From NCBI GenBank assembly GCA_050283925.1, contig JBNOAI010000011.1:1-64000 (forward strand): a DNA stretch of 64,000 nt. The letters run 5' to 3'. Under the pieces are notes generated by a model that saw nothing but the letters and a program-made list of their open reading frames with translations, made no database searches and had not been told where the DNA came from. Below are positions 1 through 8,927 of this stretch, piece after piece. Within the stretch, counting starts at the first letter, position 1. Each line of letters starts with the position of its first letter. Source of the DNA: ZC4RG25 sp023428365 (GTDB lineage: Bacteria > Pseudomonadota > Alphaproteobacteria > Rhizobiales > Hyphomicrobiaceae). Position numbers and translations under genes: made by a program.

Positions 1-130
1 GGGGGGCGCGGGCCGTGTCTAATGTATATCTAATCCGCCACCGCCCGGCCCCCCGCCCAACAAAAAAATACTATTTGTTCACCTTGCCCCGGGGCCGGCG
101 CGCCCCCCGCCCCCCCCCCCGTCATGTCGG
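1..130. other. Homopolymer-rich end of window, no gene seen
   Basis: These bases hold runs of six G, six C, seven A and about thirteen C, with composition unlike the rest of the window. No open frame here resembles a protein and no clear hairpin follows the ppdK stop codon. It looks like a low-quality contig end rather than biology, although a real GC-rich ppdK downstream region cannot be excluded from sequence alone. Confidence 0.5.
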
Positions 131-2851
131 TCAGCCGTCCTTGGCTTTGACACCGCCGGAAATCGCAGCCTGGGCCGCCGACAGCCGCGCGACGGGCACG
201 CGGAACGGCGAGCAGGATACGTAATCAAGGCCCACTTCGTGGCAGAAAGCGACGGAGGCGGGATCGCCGCCGTGCTCTCCACAAATTCCGATCTTGAGGT
301 CCGCCCGCACTTTACGGCCGCGTTCGCTTCCGATGCGGACGAGTTCGCCAACGCCCTCACGATCAATTGAAACGAACGGATCAACGTCAAACACGCCGTG
401 CTTCACATAATTGTCGAGGATCGGCGCGGCGTCGTCGCGCGAAAGCCCCATGCAGGTTTGGGTCAGATCGTTGGTGCCGAACGAGAAGAACTCCGCACCC
501 TTATCGCCGTCCGCGATTTCCGCTGCCCGTAAGGCAGAACGCGGCAGCTCGATCATGGTGCCGACATCGTAAGTGAGCTTCGCACCGGTCTCCTGCTCGA
601 CGGCCTGCGCCGTGTCATCGATAACCTTGCGCAGGATATCGAATTCGCGCCGGTAGGCGATCAGCGGGATCATGACCTCGGGCTTCACCTGCTGGCCGGT
701 TCGTTTCGAGATATTGACGGCAGCCTCGAAAATCGCCCGCGCCTGCATTTCGGTAATTTCCGGATAACGGATCGCAAGGCGGCAGCCACGGAAACCGAGC
801 ATCGGGTTGAATTCGTGCAGTTCCGTCACGCGTGATCTCAACCGCGCAACGGGCACGCCCAGCGCTTCGGCGACAGCGGTCGCCTCACGCTCTTCATGCG
901 GCAGGAACTCGTGCAGCGGCGGATCGAGCAGCCGGATCGTGACCGGCAGATCGCCCATGATTTCGAACAGGGCTTCGAAGTCGGCACGCTGCATCGGCAG
1001 GATCTTGGCGAGCGCCTTGCGCCGGCCGGCTTCGTCTTCAGCGCAGATCATCTCACGCATCGCCAGAATGCGGTCGGCGTCGAAGAACATATGCTCCGTG
1101 CGGCACAGGCCGATGCCTTCAGCGCCGAACGCGCGCGCCTGACGCGCATCGCGCGGCGTATCAGCGTTGGTGCGAATACCCAGCGTGCGCACCGCATCGG
1201 CCCACGACATCAGCGTGGCGAAATCACCCGACAATTCCGGCTGACGCATCCGCACGGTGCCCTTCAGCACCTCGCCGGTCGCGCCGTCGATTGTGATGAC
1301 ATCGCCCGCCTTGAACGTCTGCCCGTCGACAGTCATCACGCCGGCCTTGCCGTCAATGCGCAGAGCACCCGCTCCGCACACGCACGGCCGTCCCATACCA
1401 CGCGCCACAACCGCAGCATGGCTCGTCATGCCACCGCGCGCGGTCAAAATGCCGGCGGCGGCATGCATGCCGTGAATGTCCTCTGGGCTCGTCTCCACGC
1501 GCACAAGGACAACGCTGCGACCTTTGCCTTTCAGTTCTTCGGCCGTATCGGAGTCGAACACGATTTCACCCGACGCTGCGCCCGGCGATGCCGCCAGACC
1601 GCGCGTGATGATTTCCTTGTGCGCCGACGGATCGATGGTCGGATGCAGCAGCTGATCGAGCGCCGACGGCTCGATGCGCATCACGGCCTCCTCGTGGCTG
1701 ATGACGCCCTCGTTGGCGAGATCGACAGCGATCTTCAGCGCGGCTTCCGTGGTGCGCTTGCCGGAGCGAGTTTGCAGCATCCAGAGCTTGCTGCCCTGGA
1801 TCGTGAACTCGACGTCCTGCATATCGCGATAGTGCGACTCCAGCCGGGCGAAGACATCCTTGAGCTGCCCAAACACATCCGGCATCAGCGCTTCCAGCGA
1901 TGGTGCGGTGTCACTCGCAGCAATCCGTGCCGCTTCCGTCAGGTTCTGCGGCGTGCGAATGCCGGCGACCACATCCTCGCCCTGCGCATTGACCAGGAAC
2001 TCCCCGTAAAGCTCATGCGCGCCGGTCGACGGATTGCGCGTGAAGGCGACACCGGTGGCCGAGTCGTCGCCCATGTTGCCGAACACCATGGCCTGCACAT
2101 TGACGGCTGTACCCCATGCATCGGGGATGTCATGCAAACGGCGATAGGTGATCGCGCGGGCATTCTGCCATGAGCCGAACACCGCGCCGATCGCACCCCA
2201 CAACTGAGCCCTCAGATCCTGCGGGAACGGCTTACCGGTCTCCTGCTCGACGGCTTGGCGGTAAGCGGCGACCACTTCCTGCCAGTCTTCCGCGGCCAAT
2301 TCCGTGTCGGCATTGAAGCCGTTCATATTCTTGTGGTTCTCGAGGATATCCTCGAATACGCCATGGTCGACCTCGAGCACGACGTCCGAATACATCTGGA
2401 TGAAGCGGCGATAGCTGTCGTAGGCAAAACGCGCATCGCCTGCCTGCACCGCCAGCCCTTTGACCGTCTCATCGTTCAGACCGAGATTGAGGATGGTATC
2501 CATCATGCCCGGCATGGACGATCGCGCACCGGAGCGTACGGAAACCAGCAGCGGCTTTGTTGCATCTCCAAACTTTGCGCCGACCGCGTCACCGACGGCT
2601 GCCAGGGCGGCATCGACCTGAGCCTCAAGGCTGTCCGGCAACTTGCGGCCGTTCTCGTAAAAGTAGGTGCAAACGTCCGTGGAGATCGTAAAACCTGGAG
2701 GAACGGGAAGACCCAGCGAAGCCATCTCGGCCAAGTTGGCGCCCTTGCCGCCCAGCAAATTCCGCATCTTGGCCGAACCATCCGTCCGACCCGCTCCGAA
2801 CGCGTACACCCACTGATGTCCTGCAGCAGTTGCGGTCTCGGAAGCCTTCAT
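131..2851 (-). CDS. ppdK: Pyruvate, phosphate dikinase
   Basis: Interconverts pyruvate, ATP and phosphate with phosphoenolpyruvate, AMP and pyrophosphate in the cytoplasm. In heterotrophs it serves gluconeogenesis or pyrophosphate-linked glycolysis. The protein is 906 aa, normal for bacterial PPDK. Order: N-terminal nucleotide-binding domain (GGKGANLAEM near residue 35, SMPGMMDTILNLGLND near 130), the phosphohistidine domain with the catalytic His in GGMTSHAAVVARGMG (His about 478), and the C-terminal PEP/pyruvate barrel with FSFGTNDLTQ and GICGEHGG. The ATG at 2851 is chosen because AGGAAAGGG lies just upstream and the protein then begins MKASETATAAG; an in-frame extension to 2926 lacks family similarity. 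It is divergent from the M20 peptidase. Confidence 0.96.
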   Translation of the reverse strand: MKASETATAAGHQWVYAFGAGRTDGSAKMRNLLGGKGANLAEMASLGLPVPPGFTISTDVCTYFYENGRKLPDSLEAQVDAALAAVGDAVGAKFGDATKPLLVSVRSGARSSMPGMMDTILNLGLNDETVKGLAVQAGDARFAYDSYRRFIQMYSDVVLEVDHGVFEDILENHKNMNGFNADTELAAEDWQEVVAAYRQAVEQETGKPFPQDLRAQLWGAIGAVFGSWQNARAITYRRLHDIPDAWGTAVNVQAMVFGNMGDDSATGVAFTRNPSTGAHELYGEFLVNAQGEDVVAGIRTPQNLTEAARIAASDTAPSLEALMPDVFGQLKDVFARLESHYRDMQDVEFTIQGSKLWMLQTRSGKRTTEAALKIAVDLANEGVISHEEAVMRIEPSALDQLLHPTIDPSAHKEIITRGLAASPGAASGEIVFDSDTAEELKGKGRSVVLVRVETSPEDIHGMHAAAGILTARGGMTSHAAVVARGMGRPCVCGAGALRIDGKAGVMTVDGQTFKAGDVITIDGATGEVLKGTVRMRQPELSGDFATLMSWADAVRTLGIRTNADTPRDARQARAFGAEGIGLCRTEHMFFDADRILAMREMICAEDEAGRRKALAKILPMQRADFEALFEIMGDLPVTIRLLDPPLHEFLPHEEREATAVAEALGVPVARLRSRVTELHEFNPMLGFRGCRLAIRYPEITEMQARAIFEAAVNISKRTGQQVKPEVMIPLIAYRREFDILRKVIDDTAQAVEQETGAKLTYDVGTMIELPRSALRAAEIADGDKGAEFFSFGTNDLTQTCMGLSRDDAAPILDNYVKHGVFDVDPFVSIDREGVGELVRIGSERGRKVRADLKIGICGEHGGDPASVAFCHEVGLDYVSCSPFRVPVARLSAAQAAISGGVKAKDG

Positions 2852-3003
2852 CGGTTGCCCTTTCCTACTCTGTCGTGCAGACCGACGGTGACATAACCTT
2901 ATGGTGCGCTGCGGGCAAACGCACAATCATTCGCTTCCGTTCGCTTTCCTTTGACATTCGTCGCCTGGCTTTCCAGTGTTACCGTCCATCAGGCGTCCAA
3001 TCC

Positions 3004-4416
3004 ATGGCTATCCCCACAATGACAGACCATCTCCCCAACGTCCTCAAAGCGCTGGATAAATCGCAGAACGCAGCGATTGAACGCCTGTTCGAGCTGCTGC
3101 GTATTCCAAGCATCTCGACGGATCCCGCCTACAAAAGTCAGTGCGCCGCGGCCGCGGCGTGGTGCGTTGACGCGCTCCGCGAAATCGGCTTCGAGGCCTC
3201 CGTCCGCCCTACGACGGGGCATCCGATGGTCGTTGCCCACGACCGCCCGAAGGTCGCCAAGGGAACGCCGCATTTCCTCTTCTACGGCCATTATGATGTG
3301 CAGCCGCCGGACCCGCTGGAGTTGTGGAAGACGCCCCCATTCGAGCCGCGCATTGCCAATGACAAGGTCAATGGCAAGGTGATCGTTGCCCGCGGTGCGG
3401 AGGACAACAAAGGCCAGTTCATGACCTTCTTCGAGGCGGCGCGCGCCTGGAAGCAGGTGGCGGGCGAATTGCCCGTGGCGATCACCGTCCTGCTCGAAGG
3501 AGAGGAGGAATGCGGATCACCCAGCCTTCCCGCCTTCCTGAAAAAGCATGGCAAGGAGGTGAGCTGCGATCTCGCGTTGGTGTGCGATACTGGCCAGTGG
3601 GACAAGGACACCCCCGGCATCACGCTCATGCTGCGCGGACTGGCCGCCACCGAGGTGATCGTGACTGGTGCCTCGCGCGATTTGCACTCCGGGCTCTACG
3701 GAGGACCCGCCGCCAATCCCATCCGCGTCCTCGCCAAAATGCTGGCGGATCTGCATGACGAAAACGGCAAGATCCGCGTTTCCGGCTTCTACGATGGGAT
3801 CGTCAAAATTTCTGCCCGCCAGAAGAAGCAGTGGGACGGTCTCGGCTTCGATACGGCAGAGTATCTCAACGAAGTCGGGCTGAGCATTCCCGCCGGTGAG
3901 AAGCGCTTCAGCGCGCTTGAGCAGATGTGGTCGCGGCCGACCTGTGAGTTCAACGGAATTACCGGCGGCTACCAAGGCGTCGGCACCAAGACCGTCATTC
4001 CGTCTCAGGCGTCAGCGAAGATCACCTGCCGCCTTGTCGCCGGGCAAGATCCGGATCGCGTCATCGCCAACCTGCAGGATTTCCTGCGCGAGCGCGCCCC
4101 CGCAGACTGCAAGGTCGAGTTTGTCCAGTCGCGCGGCAGCTCGGCGATCGGCTTTGATCCCGACATGCCACAGGTCACAGCTGTTGCCTCCGCGCTGGAA
4201 GACGAATGGAAGCGCCCCGCAGCGTTGATGGGTTCCGGCGGCTCGATTCCGATCGTTACGACCTTCAAGAACCAACTCGGTATGGATAGTCTTCTTGTCG
4301 GGTTTGGCTGCGAAGACGATCGCATCCATTCACCCAACGAAAAGTACAACCTATCGAGCTTCAAAAAGGGCGCGAGAAGCTGGGCCCGAATTCTTCAGAA
4401 CCTCGCCCAGGCGTGA
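3004..4416 (+). CDS. M20 family metallopeptidase (dipeptidase-like)
   Basis: A di-zinc amidohydrolase of the ArgE/DapE/CPG2 family, probably a cytoplasmic dipeptidase; the substrate cannot be read from sequence. The 470 aa protein shows the metal motifs in order: FYGHYDVQP (His and Asp), GAEDNKGQFM (bridging Asp), LEGEEECGSP (catalytic Glu-Glu), VCDTGQWD (Asp) and a C-terminal His in CEDDRIHSPNEKY. The central dimerisation insert lies between about residues 215 and 370. Start 3004 (MAIPTMTDH) is preferred over an in-frame extension from 2830 that reads through the ppdK promoter region. The stop overlaps the nearby RNase T2 reading frame, so the two may be cotranscribed. Confidence 0.9.
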   Translation: MAIPTMTDHLPNVLKALDKSQNAAIERLFELLRIPSISTDPAYKSQCAAAAAWCVDALREIGFEASVRPTTGHPMVVAHDRPKVAKGTPHFLFYGHYDVQPPDPLELWKTPPFEPRIANDKVNGKVIVARGAEDNKGQFMTFFEAARAWKQVAGELPVAITVLLEGEEECGSPSLPAFLKKHGKEVSCDLALVCDTGQWDKDTPGITLMLRGLAATEVIVTGASRDLHSGLYGGPAANPIRVLAKMLADLHDENGKIRVSGFYDGIVKISARQKKQWDGLGFDTAEYLNEVGLSIPAGEKRFSALEQMWSRPTCEFNGITGGYQGVGTKTVIPSQASAKITCRLVAGQDPDRVIANLQDFLRERAPADCKVEFVQSRGSSAIGFDPDMPQVTAVASALEDEWKRPAALMGSGGSIPIVTTFKNQLGMDSLLVGFGCEDDRIHSPNEKYNLSSFKKGARSWARILQNLAQA

Positions 4417-4445
4417 GATTTCGAGAGACGACGAAAGACATCAGG

Positions 4446-5207
4446 ATGATGAAATCTGCCAATGCGCTTTTCCGGCCGCTGCTGACAGCAGTTGCTCTTG
4501 CGCTTCTGCTCGCAGTTCCTGCCGCCGCCCAGCGGATGCAGCCTCAGGACCGTTCCGCTCGCGACGTCGCCGGCGCTTTCGACTACTACACTCTCGTCCT
4601 GTCATGGAGCCCGACCTACTGCGCCAGCCAACCGTCGAACGATTCGGATCCGCAATGCAGGCTGAATAGCCCGCGGCCCTATGCTTTCGTGTTGCATGGC
4701 CTGTGGCCGCAGTATGAAAACGGCTTTCCGGAATATTGTCGCACACGAGAGCGCCCGTTCGTTCCGCGCAGGACCATCGACAATATGCTCGACATCATGC
4801 CCAGCCCACGCCTCGTGATTCACGAGTATCGCAAACACGGCACGTGTTCAGGGCTCGATCCGGTGGGCTACTACGATCTGTCACGAAAGCTATTCGAGAA
4901 GATCAAAATTCCGGAGCGTTTCGTGGCCCCTGAGAAGCCGTTCTTCGTTACGCCCGGCGAAGTGGCAGACGCCTTTTTGAAAGCCAATCCCGATCTCGAC
5001 AACGACATGCTCGCGGTCGAATGCAGAGGTTCGGGGAACCGGCTCAGGGAAATCCGCATCTGCTTCTCGCGGGAAGGCAATTTCCGCGCCTGCGGGTCCA
5101 ACGAACATCCACGACGCCTCTGCTCCGCCGGGCGCATGTATGTTCCACCCGTGCGCGGCGGCGGTGCATCGATCCTTCCGGGACCACGCGGTCAGCGGTC
5201 GCTTTAG
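4446..5207 (+). CDS. Secreted ribonuclease T2 family protein
   Basis: A broad-specificity endoribonuclease of the T2/Rh family, expected in the periplasm or outside the cell, cleaving RNA through 2',3'-cyclic phosphates. The 253 aa protein opens with a signal peptide (MMKSANALF, then a hydrophobic stretch ending AVPAAAQ). Both catalytic segments are intact: CAS1 FVLHGLWPQYENG and CAS2 HEYRKHGTCSG, supplying the two His and the Glu. Several cysteines suit disulfides. An earlier GTG at 4413 overlaps the upstream stop, but the ATG at 4446 gives a proper signal peptide. Likely role is RNA scavenging or stress; that part is inference. Confidence 0.9.
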   Translation: MMKSANALFRPLLTAVALALLLAVPAAAQRMQPQDRSARDVAGAFDYYTLVLSWSPTYCASQPSNDSDPQCRLNSPRPYAFVLHGLWPQYENGFPEYCRTRERPFVPRRTIDNMLDIMPSPRLVIHEYRKHGTCSGLDPVGYYDLSRKLFEKIKIPERFVAPEKPFFVTPGEVADAFLKANPDLDNDMLAVECRGSGNRLREIRICFSREGNFRACGSNEHPRRLCSAGRMYVPPVRGGGASILPGPRGQRSL

Positions 5208-5343
5208 GGCCACTTTGGGGCAAACCAGAAGAAAGCAGTGGAAATCCGCCACTGTTTTGCGAAGCGTTGGCTGTTTGCGATTGCTGCGTCCAGCCGATCC
5301 ACATCATGCTCGAAGCGTTAGGGAATCGCAGTGAGAGCGCGGT

Positions 5344-5772
5344 ATGGAGACGCTCAGGCCAACAGATCGACGCGACGACGCTTCTCCTCCAACGCGGAGC
5401 AGAGCGCGCCGTAGCGTGCTCGGGTGGACGGGCGTCGGCGTCGCCGCCGGGCTGCTGATGTGGAACATTGTCGGCTTTGTTCCGGGTACTGGACTTGTTC
5501 TCCGTGGCTCGCATGTGCCCGGCATGATCACGGGTTCAGTCGGAAAGTCGACAGAGACATTGCCGACCGCAGCAAGCGGTGCATCAGGCCTGAATTGTGT
5601 GACCCTCGCGCTCGATCGGCGAGATCAGATTACGCGCGCCCTACCCTGTGACCACGCCCACGATCTGCACCACGCTGAAGAGTCTAATCGCGAGGATTTC
5701 GCCAGCCTGGATAATGGCTTTGCTCACGGCATTGCCCGTGCGATCGAGCAGTCGACGACACCATCCGACTGA
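5344..5772 (+). CDS. Hypothetical single-pass membrane protein
   Basis: I do not recognise this 142 aa protein. It has an Arg-rich basic N-terminus (residues 1-27), one hydrophobic segment (about 28-53, VLGWTGVGVAAGLLMWNIVGF) and a polar His/Asp/Glu-containing C-terminus with two Cys, suggesting a small inner-membrane protein with a periplasmic tail. It starts at an ATG with only a weak purine stretch upstream. It lies 136 bp after RNase T2 on the same strand. Real but unassigned is the best reading; a chance frame is possible. Confidence 0.5.
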   Translation: METLRPTDRRDDASPPTRSRARRSVLGWTGVGVAAGLLMWNIVGFVPGTGLVLRGSHVPGMITGSVGKSTETLPTAASGASGLNCVTLALDRRDQITRALPCDHAHDLHHAEESNREDFASLDNGFAHGIARAIEQSTTPSD

Positions 5773-5873
5773 CGGTTTTCCCCAGGGTCGCATCAACATC
5801 GCTGCACGGAGTTGATCCTGCCTGCAAGGCGGGGCACGGTTTGCCAAGCATCGGGCAACCGGAGGTGACTGGC

Positions 5874-6266
5874 GTGACAAGCTCTCATCAATTCACGGCG
5901 GGCGAGCGATGGACCTATCGCGCACCGAATGGCTTTGAGACGTCTCGCATCATCATTGGAGCGATCGTGTCGTTCACGGATCACGAGCCAATCATTTGTT
6001 GCGCGGTACAGGGCGCGCCGCGTCAGATGCCCAATGGCACGATCGATAGTGTGACGATCCCATTTCTACCCATGTCGGCGAGTGCCCTGACGGCGAGCGT
6101 CACAGAAAAGGACGGCGAGGGAAACGTGCCGCCCGGCTTCGCAGCTGCCTTCGAGACATGGCAGGACGACCCGCGCGGATTGTCCATCTTCACCGTTCCG
6201 TTCGAGGGCAGACTTGATAGCTTGATTGCGCGGCAGATGGCGGCAGGCATGAAGCTGTCCGCATGA
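5874..6266 (+). CDS. Hypothetical protein, about 130 aa
   Basis: Unrecognised soluble protein. The GTG at 5874 is chosen because a perfect GGAGG lies at 5861-5865; a TTG at 5841 would be upstream of that site. The N-terminus GERWTYRAPNGFETSRIIIGAI, with a later FTDHEPIICCAV, looks like a short beta-rich fold, and the C-terminal half is helical. No signal peptide or membrane segment is seen. It converges on the HAD gene with 20 bp between stops. Function unknown. Confidence 0.6.
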   Translation: MTSSHQFTAGERWTYRAPNGFETSRIIIGAIVSFTDHEPIICCAVQGAPRQMPNGTIDSVTIPFLPMSASALTASVTEKDGEGNVPPGFAAAFETWQDDPRGLSIFTVPFEGRLDSLIARQMAAGMKLSA

Positions 6267-6286
6267 GGTCAGGAATTTCTGCCCCT

Positions 6287-7102
6287 TCATGAAGGCGCGC
6301 GCGGGAGAATTAATTTCTCAACTGCTTCAGCGAAACCATCATCGTCATTCGACAAGGTGGAAGCGATAGCGCACGCTTCAACCGCGGCGGTAGCGTTGCC
6401 CATGGCGACCGAAAGACCGCTCTGGCGGAACATCGGCACATCATTCTCCATATCCCCAAGGGTTGCTATCTCCTCCTTCGCGAGCCCCAATCTGCGACGC
6501 AGTGCATCCACGCACGTGCCTTTGTCGACGCCTGCGGGCGTAACATCCAGATAATAACGCTGCGAGCGCGCGACCGTCGCCTTGCCAATCAGAGTGCGTT
6601 GGGCTGCCAACTCACACCCATTGAGCTTATCGAAATCATCGCTCGCGCCGATCACCTTCGAGACTTGGTCAACGTGCTCTTCGAGATGTGCAACGACCTC
6701 CGGCCGCGAGCCGACGGTCCTCGTCTCAAGATCGACATAGGGAGCATGAGAATTATCGACGATCCAATGGCGCGATGTGAAAATCCAAGCACGAACCGAA
6801 AAGGAGCGAAACAGATCCAACGCGCCAAGCACGGCGTCGCGCGAGAGGTAATGTTGCGAGATGGGAGACAAATCAGGCATCACCAGCGCCGCTCCATTGA
6901 ATGCGCCGAACGGCAGCTTCAATTCCAATTGCTGCGCCAGTGCTTTCAGTCCAAATGGCGGTCGGCTGCTGATGATAGAAAACCCGATACCGGCCGCGTG
7001 AATTTTGGAAACCGCGACGCGGTTTCGTTCAGGCAGGGTTTTGTCCGTGGCAAGCAACGTTCCGTCGACATCGGAAATTACTAACCGGATGGGGCCGCTC
7101 AT
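6287..7102 (-). CDS. Cof-type HAD-IIB sugar phosphatase-like protein (copy 1)
   Basis: A haloacid-dehalogenase superfamily phosphatase of the Cof/YbiV group, probably acting on sugar phosphates. The 271 aa protein shows motif I DVDGTLLATD (nucleophile and acid Asp) at residues 10-19, motif II in SIISSRPP, and motif IV TLGDMENDVPMF, with a Cof cap domain between. It overlaps the ROK kinase stop by four bases (ATGA), so it ends a pgl-ROK-HAD operon. A clear paralogue sits at 16953-17762; both share ARSQxYYLDVT and AMGNA. Substrate unknown; context suggests a phosphorylated sugar of the pentose phosphate or glucan pathway. Confidence 0.85.
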   Translation of the reverse strand: MSGPIRLVISDVDGTLLATDKTLPERNRVAVSKIHAAGIGFSIISSRPPFGLKALAQQLELKLPFGAFNGAALVMPDLSPISQHYLSRDAVLGALDLFRSFSVRAWIFTSRHWIVDNSHAPYVDLETRTVGSRPEVVAHLEEHVDQVSKVIGASDDFDKLNGCELAAQRTLIGKATVARSQRYYLDVTPAGVDKGTCVDALRRRLGLAKEEIATLGDMENDVPMFRQSGLSVAMGNATAAVEACAIASTLSNDDDGFAEAVEKLILPRAPS

Positions 7103-7968
7103 GACGCTCCAGCAATGGGTTTCGTTGAGGACGATGAGGGATGCTGCCGCCCCGCAGTATCGCGCGATTTATGAGACGCGTTTCCTGGTCCAACCTCCAC
7201 ATCGCCTTCGGGAATGTCACGCCAGACACGATCATCCCAAAGACGAATGCCGCCGATTATGCCCATGTCGTTGGACGCGGTATGAACATTCTCGGGGAGC
7301 TTGACCGAGGACAGATGCTTGGAGTTGCCACCACCCAGATATAGCGTGTCGTAGTGCAGCAAAGTCTCGACAACGTCGATCATCCTCAGGACGCGCTCAC
7401 ACCACTTCTTGGCCCCGCGATCCTGCAGCGCTTGGTTTCCAACGTACTCATTGTAGGTCTTGTCTTCGTGTAGCGGATGTTGGGCCAGCTCGAGATGAGG
7501 CGCCAACCGACCATTGCTGAAAATCGCGCTCCCCACACCCGTACCCAGTGTCAGCACCACTTCAAGCCCGTGGCCCTGCACAATGCCGAGCCCCTGGACT
7601 TCAGCATCGTTCAGCAATCGAGCCGGATGGTGGAATAAATCCGCGGCAGCCTTCGCGAGAGGGAAATTCGCCCACTTGTCTGTTCCAAAGTGTGGCGCCG
7701 TCAGAACACGTCCTCTACGGATGACGCCGGGAAATCCAATTGAAACCCGATCGAATTCCGGCAATGGCGCTGTGAGCGTCGCGATCGCCTGCAGCAGAAC
7801 CTCTGGCGGACACGGATAAGGCGTCGGGATGCGGACGCGATCGGCAATCATTTCTCCCGCACTATCGAGAACCGAGGCTTTGAGCGCGGTGCCACCAATA
7901 TCGATGGCCAACGTGCGCGGCCCAGACGGATGAGGATGCATCTCGCGCGTACTTGAAGCCATCGTCAT
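7099..7968 (-). CDS. ROK family sugar kinase, polyphosphate-glucokinase-like
   Basis: Predicted to phosphorylate glucose to glucose 6-phosphate. The 289 aa protein has the ASKHA phosphate loop LAIDIGGTALKASV near residue 20, the LNDAEVQGLG catalytic segment and TLGTGVGSAI. It lacks the CxCGxxGC zinc motif of ordinary ROK kinases. At that place it carries LELAQHPLHEDKTYNEYVG, resembling the zinc-free polyphosphate glucokinases of actinobacteria, and ends with an MGIIGGIRLW helix as they do. The C-terminal 35 residues are Ser/Pro-rich and look disordered. It overlaps pgl and HAD by four bases on either side, placing it between glucose release and 6-phosphogluconolactone hydrolysis. Polyphosphate as donor is inferred. 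Confidence 0.8.
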   Translation of the reverse strand: MTMASSTREMHPHPSGPRTLAIDIGGTALKASVLDSAGEMIADRVRIPTPYPCPPEVLLQAIATLTAPLPEFDRVSIGFPGVIRRGRVLTAPHFGTDKWANFPLAKAAADLFHHPARLLNDAEVQGLGIVQGHGLEVVLTLGTGVGSAIFSNGRLAPHLELAQHPLHEDKTYNEYVGNQALQDRGAKKWCERVLRMIDVVETLLHYDTLYLGGGNSKHLSSVKLPENVHTASNDMGIIGGIRLWDDRVWRDIPEGDVEVGPGNASHKSRDTAGRQHPSSSSTKPIAGAS

Positions 7969-8705
7969 GCTGCCTCAGTTGGTGCTGCCGCAAGATCCAG
8001 GAAGAAGTGCAGACCACCGTGCACCGGATGAATATGGGCGGCAGGGAGTTGCTCATTGCCACCAAACAACTGCCGCAAAACCGGACGTTTCTCGCTGCCA
8101 GCAACAATGAACGCAACGTCGCCGCTGCTTTCCAGCGCCGGATAGGTCAGCGTGATCCTTGGCTCCGACTTGGCTCCGATCACGGCACCCACCCAGTGCG
8201 TGCGCTCCTTCAATATCTCCGTGTCTGGAAACAGCGAGGCAGTATGTCCTTCCGGTCCCAGACCAAGCAGCGTGACGTCGAACAGCGGTCGATCAGGACG
8301 AAGCTCATGAGCGCCGTAAAACTTTTGCAGCAGCTGCTCATATGAGCCCGCCGCCTGCTCCGGCGTGAGATGTTCCGTGGGTATGGGATGAACATTATCT
8401 GGCGGCACCGGCACGTGCGAAAGCATAGCCTCTCGCACCATTCGATAATTGCTGTCCGGATTATTGGGGGGCACAAATCGCTCATCTCCCCAGAACCAAT
8501 GCACGCGGTCCCACGGAAACTCATTGAGATACGGCGCCCCGGCTAGAATCTCGTAAAGCCGTTTCGGTGTCGATCCTCCAGACAACGCGACGGAAAAACG
8601 TCCCTGCTTTCCTGCGGCCAATGCCAGCAGCCAAGCGGCAACGCGCTGCGCCAACTCTTCGGGATCGGCCAAAACTTCCACGCGGGCTTCGGACAGGCTG
8701 GTCAT
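7965..8705 (-). CDS. pgl: 6-phosphogluconolactonase
   Basis: Hydrolyses 6-phosphogluconolactone to 6-phosphogluconate, the second oxidative pentose phosphate step. The 246 aa size fits the DevB/SOL family. Family motifs visible are VALSGGSTPKRLYEIL (phosphate-binding loop), VHWFWGDERFVPPNNPDSN, and LLGLGPEGHTASLFPD with the catalytic His. Start 8705 (MTSLSEARVE) is preferred to an ATG 48 bases upstream that would add an unrelated basic tail. It is the first gene of the minus-strand operon with the ROK kinase and HAD, divergent from the GH15 gene across about 220 bp. Confidence 0.93.
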   Translation of the reverse strand: MTSLSEARVEVLADPEELAQRVAAWLLALAAGKQGRFSVALSGGSTPKRLYEILAGAPYLNEFPWDRVHWFWGDERFVPPNNPDSNYRMVREAMLSHVPVPPDNVHPIPTEHLTPEQAAGSYEQLLQKFYGAHELRPDRPLFDVTLLGLGPEGHTASLFPDTEILKERTHWVGAVIGAKSEPRITLTYPALESSGDVAFIVAGSEKRPVLRQLFGGNEQLPAAHIHPVHGGLHFFLDLAAAPTEAA

Positions 8706-8927
8706 GACATTTCCGCTGTGCGTACGCGGCCTGGTGCGCCGGACCGAGAACAACGCTGCGGCCAGCGTTTGCGATCCCGGGACTTAATAACTCCTCCGGT
8801 CGGTCGCTGGAATTAACCGCGAGATCCGACCTCAAGGGAACGATCGCTGGCTGAAGCGAATATCCGTAGAGAGGACAATCGCTTTTCGAAGTTGGCAATC
8901 GCCATCTCCACATCGCCAGGAGAACCT

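Noticed and set aside
896..2173. 425-codon plus-strand frame opposite ppdK
   Set aside because: It is the complement of a highly conserved gene, has no ribosome binding site and no protein-like motifs.
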